Shown: piece by piece, positions 43,167-54,279 of the stretch
How positions within the stretch are numbered: the stretch's first letter is position 1
Layout of the letters: each line of letters begins with the position of its first letter
Origin: Cristatella mucedo
Lineage: Eukaryota; Bryozoa; Phylactolaemata; Cristatellidae
Reading direction: 5' to 3'
NCBI GenBank assembly: GCA_009760855.2
Contig: WPIO01000006.1
Location: 4,482,001 to 4,546,000 of the forward strand
DNA length: 64,000 bases
Notes under the pieces: generated by a model
Database searches by the model: none
The model's input: the letters and a program-made list of their open reading frames with translations, nothing else
What the model was told of the DNA's origin: nothing
Translations under genes and position numbers: made by a program

Positions 43167-43680
43167 CTGGGCGAAAAAGGTAAAGAGTGACGATGAAACA
43201 GCGAGACAACGAGTCCTTATCCGCCGGGAAGTCGGTTCGACAGCGACGGAAAGCTGTGGACGTCCAGAGCCAGCGATGGATGTGCGTGCGTGCACAGACG
43301 CAGCTGCGACCTTACAACGTCGCTCGTGCATAGTATTGGAAGCTCCCAAATTGCAAACGTAGCACGGTAACCGACATGTCGTACATCTGTAGCATTTCCA
43401 GTTCGGCTGGATATAGGATGTGGTCAGCTGTTAGTTGCAGTCTGGCCTGCAAAGTGCTGTGCACGCCAGTGCTGGCGCTGTACAAACGAAGCCTTCTGCG
43501 TTAACCGAATTGACTCCTTGCCACCAGCGATGCGTACTAGCTATGATAAGTAGCGGACGCTCTTTACAGGTGCCCTGCGGTGCCACCGTCGGCACAGCTG
43601 CACACATCGGAGCAGCGTCCGAGAATCGCCTCGAACCTTAAGCTGCACCTGTATTCACCGCCAAAGATATACATTAATGT

Positions 43681-43830
43681 AATTCATTCGCATAGCACCC
43701 TAAGAGAACCGAATCTCCGCACAAGCGCTTGACATATTCCGCGGGGCAAGAGCCCACGACCTCGGCCCTGAAGGTGAGCACCTTGACCTCTGTTGTTAAA
43801 GGCGAGCGCCTTCCTTGCCCAGCGAAATCA
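43681..43830 (-). mobile_element. SINE, family S2 (degenerate)
   Basis: On the plus strand, GCACCCTAAGAGAACCGAAT and CAAGCGCTTGACATATTCCG form the tail, followed by GAGCCCACGACCTCGG, the complement of the box-B region, and a decayed A-box end near 43830. Confidence 0.65.
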
Positions 43831-44054
43831 TGGCAGGCACGTCTGCAAGGCCGGCACCACCACGAGCGCAGCGCTTGAGAGGCTAAGAATCGCGGCTCGC
43901 AGAAGCCGTCAGAGGCCATTGGCAAAGTTGGGTCGTAAACTCACTGCAAGCGAAATTTCGCGCCGAGCTTCCCTTTGCGTGAGGGTGTTCGAACGTTTAT
44001 TGGTGAAGATCTAAGAGCTTTTTTAATAGAGTGTGTCTCTAAAACATAAACAAT

Positions 44055-44190
44055 AAGCCCTAAGCTCTACAGCCTAAACCCAGAAACTCAAATCCATAAG
44101 AAATACAAAATTGAATCACTAAACCCTAAACCCAACAACATACAGCCTCTAAGTATTACGCCCAAAATCCTAAACCGTAACCAAAAGAAG
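44055..44190. repeat. Telomere-like CCCTAAA-rich patch (degenerate)
   Basis: ACTAAACCCTAAACCCAAC and several single CCTAAAC or CCCTAA units are scattered over about 135 bases. Only two units are truly tandem. Confidence 0.4.
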
Positions 44191-44828
44191 ATAGCTCCAA
44201 AGTGCGCTCATTCACCTTAAATATAAACGGACTCTCTTTCGCCGACCGCCCGAGTTCACTTACGCAAACGACGTCCCGGGGCAGAGGCCCGCGAACCGGT
44301 CTGACCGATTCGCGTAAAAGAAAAGAGTCCCGCGGAACGGTCTGACGGAATTGACGTCAGCGGTGCACTCATTCCCGTCCGACGGCCGACGGGAGCGAGA
44401 GATGGCGGCGGCTAGTGGCGGCTTTAGAAGCGAGTCATTTTTAGAGCAAAAGATGACTGAAAAGTTCTCCCCCATTCCAACACACAGGTCATGAGCAGGC
44501 GCTGTGGGCGTTTATCCGGCGCGCCGCCGCACCGAAATGCCTCGGCGCTGCTACGACCGCATGCGACCCTCGCTGGAACGGGTGGCAGCAAAGCCCACCG
44601 GGCGAATATGCGAAACAATCTGATGCTCGCAATTCTCCGACGATTATGGCGCAGCGCTCGATATTATGCACGCAGCGATAACGTATTAGAAAAAGCACAG
44701 CAATACCCTGGGTCTATTACAGCTAATTTTCGGCAGATGACATCCAGCTGACTCAGCTGACTCGTTAACAGGCCTACAACAGCTCGCGCTCAGCGCTAGG
44801 ACTCGCCGACCGGAAACCCTCGTTGCTC

Positions 44829-44833
<5 letters not shown>

Positions 44834-44919
<86 letters not shown>
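44834..44919. repeat. (GA)n microsatellite
   Basis: About 86 bases of perfect GA. Confidence 0.98.
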
Positions 44920-44922
<3 letters not shown>

Positions 44923-45354
44923 GGACGCTGCTCGTTAGCGAGCGTCACTTCGACTCTAGTCGATAAAGGCGGCGGCATGGATTTACCGCCTTTCTTTGAC
45001 CGAAATGAATTCTATGAGTCGGACTCCTGGTTATGCGTCCACTAGGAGAACGTAAATAAGTGAACTCAAAAAGTGAACTGGAAGCGCATGCAAGAATGCA
45101 TCGCCGCCATCCGGAGGGTGAAAGTCAAATGTCGGCTTGCCAGAGATCGACTCGTTCCCATTTCAGCAATTAGCCGACGATTGACGTGCCACGATTAGGT
45201 GAACGCGAGCTAATGGTGCAGCATAGCGCCAGTCTGGCTTAACAGCCATAGCATCCTGCTCTCCGGAGGAGCGGCTGATTGATGTCGGCTGGCCTGTCAA
45301 CCCTATTGTCACGGCTAGTTTCTCAAGGGTAGGGCGACGCTGACGGAAGGTCAC

Positions 45355-45525
45355 CTCCGCAGGGGGGGGGGACAAGGGTGAGCCGGGGTGGTCGGAGGCA
45401 CTTCGAACGATGGAGGCGAGTTGGCCGTTCACGACAGCGATTGACGAAAAGGAGAGAGTCAACATCAGGAGAATTCGGTGGACCCCACTGAATATGGTCG
45501 TGTAGCGCCGGTGCTCACATTTCAT
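45355..45525 (-). CDS. Weak candidate exon: signal peptide (gene 3)
   Basis: The ATG at 45525 opens MKCEHRRYTTIFSGVHR, then a hydrophobic core ILLMLTLSFSSIAVV and a plausible cleavage after NG. It continues to SPLSPPPAE. A donor GAG|GTGACC at 45355 would end it in phase 0, matching the acceptor at 43166. If unspliced, the frame runs to a stop at 45163 (120 residues). It sits beside a GT microsatellite and near an LTR element, so chance or transposon origin is possible. Confidence 0.25.
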
Positions 45526-45530
45526 GTTTG

Positions 45531-45580
45531 TGTTGTGTGTGTGTGTGTGCGTGTGTGCGTGTGTGCGTGTGCGCGCACGT
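45531..45580. repeat. (GT)n microsatellite
   Basis: GT with GC interruptions, ending GTGCGCGCACG. Confidence 0.9.
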
Positions 45581-45599
45581 AGTCACGGCATACGAATTT

Positions 45600-46074
45600 G
45601 CCGATGCAAACAAGAAGTAGTTCGGTGGAGTGTGTGTGGTATTATTGCATTCACGGTGGAAGTTGAGCCCTAGTTCTCCAGTCAGGGTCAAGGCTCCTGT
45701 TCGGGCTCCGCCGTCTTATTTGGATCGTTCCCACAATAGACGTAGGTAGCCTAAGTGTGGGGACGTATTTCCCCCGCAAGTGTGCTTGTGCTGTTGAGAG
45801 CCTGCGAGAAGTGCGGAGCGTAAAACTGAGCTAGACGCACAGCGACTTTGTGCGCTTGCAAATAAAGCTCAGTTAAATCCCCATTCGTGTGTCTCCCTTT
45901 CCAATTCACGCCGCGGACTCGCAATCCCCTTTAGTGACCGTGAGTAGGTCAGCACCAGAAACACTCGTTTCGTGGCGGCCTGCTTATTGCGCGTAGATGT
46001 TGTGTGCGCCTCTTGCTTTTCGGCCACTGGTGTGTGCCCCGCAGAGACAGAGACAGAGACAGAGACAGAAAGAT

Positions 46075-46105
<31 letters not shown>

Positions 46106-46348
46106 GAGACAGAGAGACAGAGAGAGACACAGACTGTACCCGCTGGGGAATAAATATTGCAGTCTCGTTCACCGCTCACGTTCGCCCGCTCGTGTCTTCG
46201 TGTCTCCGTGAGACTCCGCCAGCGCTTCCGACTGCAGCCGGAGACACAGTAGCATAACATGGACGCCCACCGAACGGCATTAGGCTGCAGGTTGCGCCGC
46301 TCGCTGGGCGGCAGGTTACGCCTACTCCGCCGAGCCTCCAGCGTTACA
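45600..46348 (+). mobile_element. 5' LTR of gypsy-like element C (left edge uncertain)
   Basis: The right end is ...GCGTTACA, three bases before a lysine-tRNA-type primer binding site. AATAAA signals occur at about 45861 and 46150. A GAGACA simple repeat (46044-46132) has expanded inside it. The left boundary is a guess because no 3' LTR was found. Confidence 0.5.
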
Positions 46349-46351
46349 TTT

Positions 46352-46369
46352 TGGCGCCCGAACGGGGAC
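46352..46369 (+). other. Primer binding site, lysine tRNA type (element C)
   Basis: TGGCGCCCGAACGGGGAC is complementary to the 3' end of a lysine tRNA with one difference from the common retroviral form (G for A at position 13). Together with the LTR end just upstream it identifies element C as an LTR retroelement read on the plus strand. Confidence 0.85.
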
Positions 46370-46553
46370 TTGTCAAATTACAGGTAGGATCCTAGGACGA
46401 GAGATTTCGCACGAGGTGGCATACACATACTAGGCCCTAGGTCCCCTGAATTAGAGCTGTAGGCGTGTCAGTTGGATCGAGAGTCCGAGGAGCTTCCGTG
46501 GAAAATTGCGGAATCGGGACATTTAGTTAAACTAACCGGAGAAACTACCCAAC

Positions 46554-47640
46554 ATGAGCCAGTCTCGGCAACAAGAAGCGGGTGGTAGGGATGGTGGCGC
46601 TGACGCTAGTGAAGCTCTTGACGTTGCAATTTCGATGGAATGTCTGGAAATGAATAGGTTGCAGAGGCTTCGCAGCTGAAAGCTAGCGTCGAAGCGCAGG
46701 TTCGGCAGCAGCTGCTGCCCGCACAGGCAGCGCCACAAATTGCGTTTCCGCCGTATGCTCTCGCAGAGTCGGTTTGCAACCTTGCCGGTTGCAACTCTCT
46801 GAACATTGTGCCGCACGTCTCCGGTGAAAAGCCCGAATCCGCGATCCGGCGGCTCGAGGAGTATAAATTGCAGGCTCGGAGCCTCTGCTGCTGGAATGGC
46901 TCCATTGAATGTCGCCGCTTAGATTTGCATCCAGAAGGGCGGGCGCGCGCGCGCGCGCAGGGTTTTCCTTTGTTCCTGGCATAAGCGGCGTTGACGATGG
47001 AGGCGTTCACCACGGGCTTGTTTTCGGCAGGATGCCGCGCGTGCGCGCCTGCAGACTCGCGTGCAGAAAAGAGGCGAAATAAACTATTTTCGCCTTTCAT
47101 CGGGATCTCCGCGACGAAGCAGAGATCGCTTATTGGGACATTCCTCCCGATAGCGCTAGCAGCAGCACAATGTCATCCCTCTTTGCAAAAGGCCCGCAGC
47201 CGAACCGCAGGTCGTATGCTTTCGCTAGCCACCATCGCGACGAAAGGGAGGCGCTAGATTGCGCCATTAGATGCAAAAGCACGCCGTTTATATCGGGATC
47301 GTCAGCCGTCTTGGCCAGCACGGGCGGGCAGACTTTGGGACCGGATATTAGCGGTTTTTTCGAGGTGATGCACCCGATCTTGATAATCAGGGGATCAACC
47401 TAAACTACGTCGTGACACAACCAGAGCAAGCGGCTGACGTACGCGCCCCGCCCAGAAAAAAAATCGATACATAGAATTTTGACCCCCGAGAAGAAGCCAT
47501 TAACGCAGAATGACGACGTTTGCTGGCCTACACCTCGACGACCGGGACATCTTGCTAATTCGCGAAGTTGCTCACGTGCTAGGTAAGGCGCAAGAAGCAG
47601 AAATAGGGCCTGCTTTTTCAATTGCAAAACCAGTCCGAGT
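46554..47640 (+). pseudogene. Broken gag of element C
   Basis: The ATG at 46554 opens MSQSRQQEAGGRDGG and meets a stop at about 46680. A one-base shift restores a coherent frame: AEASQLKASVEAQV, then FPPYALAESVC and EKPESAIRRLEEYK. Later parts are further broken. Position between PBS and protease fits a Gag structural protein. A GC alternating tract (46944-46960) interrupts it. Confidence 0.5.
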
Positions 47641-47697
47641 TATAGGGCTCAAGTCGCGGCCCTTGAGGTAGACCAACCCGTCTCCAGCCATCGTACG

Positions 47698-47985
47698 GTG
47701 GTGCGCGCCCTACTGAACGGTGCAACGATCGCAGCTCACATAGACTCGGGGGCAGATATATCTATGTTAACGTTAGAGAACGCTAAACTAATATGGCTGC
47801 AATTTTCGTACGCCGCAGTGACAGCGTCTGGCGTAGATGGGTCGCGGCTGGAGATTCTGGGCAGCGCGTCGATGCGGATCCGGTCGTGCGGTCAGATTGC
47901 TTCGAAAAGAGCACAGCAGGGCGGTGCCATAGGCGCCGCTCGATACATCTGGTTCAGCATTGCGCCTGCGCAGAGCAGCATCTGA
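47698..47985 (+). pseudogene. Retropepsin of element C (DSGA motif)
   Basis: The frame reads VVRALLNGATIAAHIDSGADISML, the flap-side start of a retroviral-type aspartic protease with the catalytic triplet D-S-G (47743 onward). It continues to LEILGSASMRIRSC. In LTR elements this protease cleaves Gag-Pol. No RT was recognised downstream to 48400, so pol is lost. Described only as a decayed transposon copy. Confidence 0.7.
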
Positions 47986-48399
47986 GCACACCTCGAGAAG
48001 AGCCGCTGGTCGAAGGTTTTCGCTTTAGCGCAGCTCACTAAAGCGTCCAAGCAGATGAAATCAAGTTGGCGATTCGATGCGGAGCGAAAAATTAATCGGT
48101 TGAGATTTATTTTAAATGCATGACGTTGTGCTTCGTATCCAGCAACATGCGACCTCGCGCGAGGCACTGACACAAACAGAACAAGATCAAGCGGCAGCCG
48201 GATACTGGTTAGATGCAGATCTAAAAGAGCAGTTATTTGCCTGGCGCCTTCGCGAATGCGAACTGAATGTCTATGTCTACGCGTGCAGCCGACATCTAAC
48301 GATACGTAAAAGGATCTCGGAGCTTCGACTGCGAGTACCAAAGGCCAGTTCTATGCGTCGGCGAATTGGTCCTTTTTTCCAAGTCCTGCGTTGATGTCA

Positions 48400-49020
48400 A
48401 AATTAAAAATAGAGTTCAAGATTACGCAGCATGAAAGTCCGATGCGATTATCTCGTAAAATGGCCGCTTACGGCTTCCGCTTGTCCGCACCCGCCGCTCC
48501 TCTTATTGCTTTGCATTTCCCATTCTTGGCGATGGCATATCTTCGTCCGATCGGCGGATAGGGAGGGCACTGGGTGCTTAGCGAAAGCTTAGTCTTTCGA
48601 GTGACGCCAGCTTAACGCCAGCCCAAACTCACTAGGCCATATACGACGGCTGATACGACAGGCGACGTCCAACTGACTGGCTCTGCTAATTTTTTAAAGA
48701 AGGGGCTAAGATTTGACCTCGACAGCGTTATGACCGCTCAGCCGTCACTAGTTCAGATGGCGGTACAATGCTTGCAATTTGCAAAGAGATCTGAAGCTCG
48801 CTATACACCGACTGCAACAACACAGCACTCGATATGCCGCAAGAAGCGCTCGCAACAACACCGTAGTAGAAAAAGCACAAACACTAGGCTATGCATTACG
48901 TCCGATACGGCAGGCGACTTCCAAACGACTCACTGAAAAGCTTCCAGCAGCTCGCGCTCAGCCCGAGGACTCGCCGACCGGCAGACCGCTGCTTCAAGAT
49001 GTGAACTATGGTTAGGCCGA
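48400..49020. other. Region with a direct repeat of 44620-44815
   Basis: 48800-48990 shares with 44620-44815 the blocks TAGAAAAAGCACA, CAGCTCGCGCTCAGC and GGACTCGCCGACCGG in the same order and orientation. A third partial match is at 48600-48700. Element C lies between. No gene is seen. Confidence 0.5.
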
Positions 49021-49479
49021 ACCTCATACAGTAGTCAGTTCATGAATAATGCAAAAAGCTCGTTCTTAAATAAAATTCCGTAGAATTACTCATGAGCCTT
49101 GGCTTACCGTGGCTCTTTCGTGAGCTTCTGGGTTCAAATTCAGCGATCAGGTCATTATTTATAGTCTAGGTTCAGCTGTCAATTTCATCATTCTTAATCG
49201 CATTGCACAGCACCTCATTGCCAAGCACTGTGCTTTTTTCCTGATGAAGTTTTAGGTTATCCGTGGGATATAAAAGCTGCTGCAATAACTTTGAAATATA
49301 CCCAACGTGCACACAATAGGCCTAAGGAATAATTTCACAATGGTGGTGTGCCTCGCCTGCCTCTGAGCGAAATCAGAACTAGGCTCCAGCCACAGCGCCC
49401 ATGACGGTGCTGTTCTTATCTGACGAGCGCGAAGAATACTGGTGAGACCTGAATTTTTAATCACTGATAGTGACTTGCA

Positions 49480-51655
49480 GGTGCGGCGCCATGCACTTGG
49501 TTTCATCGCCTCATCATTTAAGAAAATTTGCTGCCATGCATGTGTGGATGTCGTCGATACATGCAGCAAGGAAGTTGAGAGAATTCGACGTACTAGAGTG
49601 CTGGGAGGGATCAAAGCAGAGATGCAACTGAGTGTCATCCGCATATAATTGAAAGCCTAGATTTCGCTTGAAAATCACATCGGCAAGAGGGAGAGTATAA
49701 ACCGTGAAAACAAAACTAGAGAGGAACTAGAAAAGAACTAGACCAAGAAAAATAACTTAAAAGAACTAAACCAAGTACGGATACCCGATGTATCCAATTT
49801 TTCAGGGGTTCGTATGATGATCTTTGTCCATTTACATCAATTCTCTGGAGTTTCCCACTGAGACAGAACCTGAACCACTGCAGTGCAGTGCCAGCGGTAA
49901 CCAGGCGAGGTGAGAGGCGCTCAAGAAGGACGGGTGATCAATAGAACCAGAAGCTGCCAAAATATCGAGCAAAACAAGCAGATATTGTCTACCTATGTCT
50001 GCATTCCTAAGTAGGACGTTGTACACCCGAAGCAATGCTGGCTCTGTAGAGTGATTAGTTCTGAAACCAGAATGTAACTTACTAGCAAGGTTTGAAGTTT
50101 TAATATACGAGTTCAGCTAGTCTGCTACGACTCGTTCCAGTGTCTTTGATAGGAATGGTGGCAGGGAGACTGACTGGGCGGAAGTTGCTCAAGTTCTCTC
50201 TTGGGCTATTGTTGCTTTCTTGATTAGTGGCCTGACTACAGTTTTTTGAGAGGTACTGATACGACCTTAAGCTAATGACGTATTAAAGATGTTATTTATG
50301 CATGGCAGCAACAAATAAATGCATCGCAGACGCAGGACAGTGGGAACAGGGTCCAAAAGACTGGTTGTCTTCTTTGATTGGGTATGAACTTCAGGTTGAG
50401 GTCACTAGTGACCTACTTGAATGTAGAGATCAAGGTGCTGCGCGGCTTTGACGGACAGCATTCCAGGGGGATGCTGCCATCTTAGGGATGAGCTACCTGA
50501 TCTTGTCCATCTTCTTGACAAAGAAGCTTGATAAGCGATCCACTAGATTATTACAGGGACCATTTGGTAAGGAGCCTGGACCTGGAAGCGGTTGAGCAGG
50601 TGGCTGATTGTCTGCATCAGCATTGTTGGATTGTGCACACGTGATTCAACAACGATTTCATAGAAGCTATACTTGGCCTTCGCTATGATTGATCGATACG
50701 ACCTGCAGTAGTCCTCGCATGCCTGTCGATAGACAGTCAGTCCCGATCTTGTACATACTTTTGCAAGCTTGCGCTTAGTAGACCTCGCTATTTTCACGTA
50801 TGTAGTAAACCATAGGCCGTTGAGGCGAGGGATCGCAGTGCGCTTAGTTAGGGATGCAAACTCGTCGAGCGTGTCAGCTAGTGTCGTGCTGTAGCAATCT
50901 GCCAAAGATGACAGATCAGAAGGGGGACTGAGCAGCAGAGGCGATGCAGACATTCTCGCACGGACAGCATCGATGTCCAGGGTCTTGAGGTTTCGTGATT
51001 CGCATGTGATTTTAGATGAGAAGGAGGTGGACACACATTGTAGACTGTAGAAGATTTACATGTAGTCAGATAAGCAGGATTTGTAATAATTGGTGATGAC
51101 AAATTGCCATTGTATGAGAAAATCTGGTCGAGAGTGTGACCCTTGAGGCGAGTAGGGCCATTCACATGAGCCACAAGAAACAATGAGTCAGTCAGTGCAT
51201 GAAATTCAGCGCTGAAGGCCTCAGATAAGTTATCGAAATAAATTTTGAAATCTCTCAAAATGAGTAAAGGTTTATTGCTCGCACACAGGATTGAAATGAG
51301 ATTAGAGAAATCTGAGATAAAGGAGGACTTGGTACCTCGTGGCTTATGGTCTACTGCCACCCTGAGTAGCTTGTTTTCTGATGAAATCGTGATTCTAGAT
51401 TCGAAAGATTGCTCCGAGGGTACTTTAAAAGGCTCCAAGTCTAATTTTGAGCGCGTGATAATACCGCATCCACATCCAGTTTTGATTGATCTTGCGGTGT
51501 GAAAAAAGGAGAAACTAGCCGGGCTTGCGTCTTTGATTGTCGGGCAGTTTACCGATTTTAGCCAAGTTTCCGTCAAGGCGCTCATGTCGACACCTTTTTC
51601 AGAAATACGGTCGCTTACTAGGGGTTTGTTTCGCATTGAGTGAGGCATAGTCAGG
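49480..51655 (-). mobile_element. LINE family A copy, EN through RT, lacking both ends
   Basis: The minus strand reads endonuclease (51648-50878), linker and RT down to the palm region. It lacks the 5' UTR and the 3' end. The sequence diverges from other copies near 49500 and 51655. A block of AGAACTA-type short repeats (about 49710-49780) is inserted before the palm motif. Confidence 0.85.
49619..51648 (-). pseudogene. Broken EN-RT polyprotein of LINE A
   Basis: The endonuclease part is a 256-codon frame (51648-50878) with LTETWLK, GCGCGIITRSK and HTLDQIFSYN. GDFN has decayed to RDFK, so the enzyme would be inactive. RT remnants include VLLDILAASGSIDHP near 49940. The palm motif YADD is intact in FQLYADDTQLHLCFDP (motif at 49645-49634). 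Frameshifts separate these parts. Confidence 0.8.
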
Positions 51656-52099
51656 TAGTTGGAGGCATTTCCTTCCTACAGCGAGGTAGAGACCTCGGCC
51701 ACTTCGTAGTCTTACACCCACCCCGCCGTTACCAACTACGAAATTCTCACTTATTTCTACTCGACGGGTAACCGCCACGTGTGTGTCGAAGAAATGCTAA
51801 GATTTTGAGCGATACTATTTCATAAATTGTTGGTGTCGCTTCGCCTACATAAAAATAATTTCTGGTCTAGTCCATCGGCATAAAGAACTTGCAGATCTCG
51901 TCCTTGAATTAAAAGCCTGGCTCCGCCATTGACGGTGACTGGCTGCGCTTGCTGTCACTAACAAATTACTTCGCTTCATTTGTAGCATCTTTGAAGTACG
52001 TAGACAGAGATTTCATCATTAGAGGATGCAATACAAATAGCTGGCATAGTTATTACTAGTAAAGTTGAAAAAACAACTTGCACCGCCAAGGAGGAGCAT
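51656..52099. other. No gene seen
   Basis: Unique-looking sequence between a LINE copy and a SINE. Confidence 0.4.
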
Positions 52100-52255
52100 T
52101 TATTATCATATTATTATAATTCACTTATACAGCGCCCCAAGAGAACTTAATCTCTATTCAGGCGCTTCACATATGCCTCGGGGCTCGAGCCCACGACCTC
52201 AGTCAGACCTTGGTCGGGGCGAGCATCTTAACGGCTAGACCAAACCAGCTCATTT
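52100..52255 (-). mobile_element. tRNA-derived SINE, family S2 (best copy)
   Basis: On the minus strand: a tRNA-like head with TGGTCTAGCCGTTAAGATGC (A box) and GTGGGCTCGAGCCC (box B). The tail follows, GAAGCGCCTGAATAGAGATT then AAGTTCTCTTGGGGCGCTG, and an ATT-rich end. The tail copies the LINE A terminal hairpin. Confidence 0.85.
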
Positions 52256-53454
52256 AGAAGTAACTTGCATGTGGGCGACGTCCGGGCGGGCACTCCCACA
52301 AAGCGTCGTGCACAAGAAATGGCCGTGGTAATTGGGGTCAAGGATTTAACGTTCCGGGACCCCACTCGGTACCATATTTTGTAGACACTAAAGCTAGAAG
52401 GCGAATTTGTGCGATCCCGCAGATAAATTCAGACCTGTGCAAAAATTTAAAGACCAGCCGAATTCAGAGTTTAAGGCTTCGCCCTCGCTAACACACAGAC
52501 AAGAAAGACCTTTTGGATCTCCAAGAAAGGATTACCTGGCCATTCGCTACGGTATTATGATTGCTTCTCAGAAAAGAGCCAGAGTGCATCTGAAATGCGT
52601 TCATTAGGTGGAACTAGAGGCAAATGAATAGAAAGCTAGAACCTCACGAAGAATAATTTTTTTGAAGCGACGCGCTCATGATCTCGTCGCCTGAAAATAT
52701 CTCTGATGAGCTTGCTAAGCCCGAATACCTCCCCTTGACGCCTCGGTAGTCACAAGCGAGACAGGAAATTGGGCTTTCAGGAGTCAGGTCGGATGCAAAG
52801 AATTGTGCACTTTTCCTTCTTGCTAAGCTGGAATCGTTCGGAAATCGGCAAGAAGTAGCACGAAGCTCTAATTACGAGTGAATATTACAGTGCACGGTAC
52901 GTTATTAGTTAATGTGTTTCATTCACTTGCGCTGGCACTTTCTATTGTGCAATCGGGCTGCAAAGACGCGCGGGCCACTATACCGCAATGAACCGTCGTC
53001 TAATAAGAAGAATAATAATACTTTTGTATAGCACTCTCAGAGAACTGAATTTCTCTAATCACATTACAGATGCTGCATATACAGCGTTACAATGTGTTCG
53101 GCTGTGACTTGCGGAGCTGTTCTCCCCCAAATCCGCCTGATATTAGCTGCACTTAGCTCAGGCTCGAATTGCACTTTCCGCAAAGCTATAACATCACAAA
53201 ATTGAGCTCAATCACACGCAAGCGTTTCTCGTAAAATCAAGCTCAGCCGATTGGGATTTAATTGCGGGGGTTTGCGATTTTGCTCGGGCCGATGCAGTCA
53301 ATTTCAGGGGCCTGCATTATGAAACGCAAGCGCAACGGCACAAAACTGTTTGAGCCTGCGCTTCTAAAGTGGCGGCGTGCAATACAATGCGCTGTATCGG
53401 CATGTAAACGAACCTCTGAGCAGTGCGTCGTCAGCACTGCAATGCTCCATGATT
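52256..53454. other. No supported gene; one LINE/SINE tail remnant
   Basis: A decayed shared 3' tail lies at 53010-53090 (minus strand: AATAATAATAC, then GCACTCTCAGAGAACTGAAT on the plus strand). The remainder is unrecognised. Confidence 0.4.
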
Positions 53455-53650
53455 ATTAACTGCGAGCTTGACAGCTGAACTGCAATTTTGAACTGCCAGG
53501 CCGCTAAATTATAACTGCGAGCTGCCTAAGAAATAGCCGCGATAGACCTCGACTAATTAGTAGTGCAATATGCGATTATGTATGAACGAGAGTATTTTAT
53601 GTCTTATGACATGACTCGTACTTATCACCGATACTTATGAAAAAGCATAT
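53455..53650 (+). mobile_element. Fragment related to the LTR of element D
   Basis: CGAGCTTGACAGCTGAACTGC, CCGCTAAATTATAACTG and AGCCGCGATAGACCTCGAC follow the same order as 56430-56520 in the LTR of element D. Possibly a decayed solo LTR. Confidence 0.5.
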
Positions 53651-53764
53651 GCAAAATGCAATCTAGTATGGAAGCGGAATAAGAAAACGTAATAAGAAAA
53701 CGTACAGGCCAGGATGATTTAACCGCTAATTTTTTGGCAGAAGAGCAGTAGTAGTTAGGACACT

Positions 53765-53825
53765 ACATAGCTCCCTAAGAGAAAAAAATCTCCATCTAGA
53801 CACTTTACTTACGCTATAGTGGAAG
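53765..53825 (-). mobile_element. LINE/SINE 3' tail remnant
   Basis: TAGCTCCCTAAGAGAAAAAAA then CCATCTAGACACTTTACTTA is a decayed form of the shared hairpin, minus orientation. Confidence 0.45.
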
Positions 53826-54127
53826 TAATTCAAGAGTTCAGTGATCATATGCCCACATTTTCCCCGGATAATCTGTCAAAGGACAGGTCGTACGGACGGA
53901 TCGCGTGCAATGACGAAGAGACGGTTTTTTAAACTTCTTTTTTTTTAGTTTCTTCGATTCAGTGAGGGCCATGGCATTTATCGTGATTTCCAGACTTTGA
54001 AAACACACAAACTACGTGACTATAGCCAGACGTGACCCAGTGGCGCGACGACTTGTGTGAATAGAAATATTGCTCTTCCAGACCCGGATCGAGGGTTCGC
54101 GTCCTGCAGTAGTTGATATTTTTTGTC

Positions 54128-54275
54128 AACCCTAACCATGCTATTCATTTTTTTGGTTTATGAAGCATGATATTACTCACCATTCAATTGCATTTCCCTT
54201 TGCAGCAAATGTAAAGCGCCTAGAGAGAGATTAAGTTCTCGGAGGGCGCTTTATCAAGTGTATTATTATTATTTA
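54128..54275 (+). mobile_element. LINE family A 3' end
   Basis: CCCTAACCATGCTATTCAT, then AAATGTAAAGCGCCTAGAGA, the hairpin and (ATT)n from about 54262. 5'-truncated. Confidence 0.88.
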
Positions 54276-54279
54276 GTAT

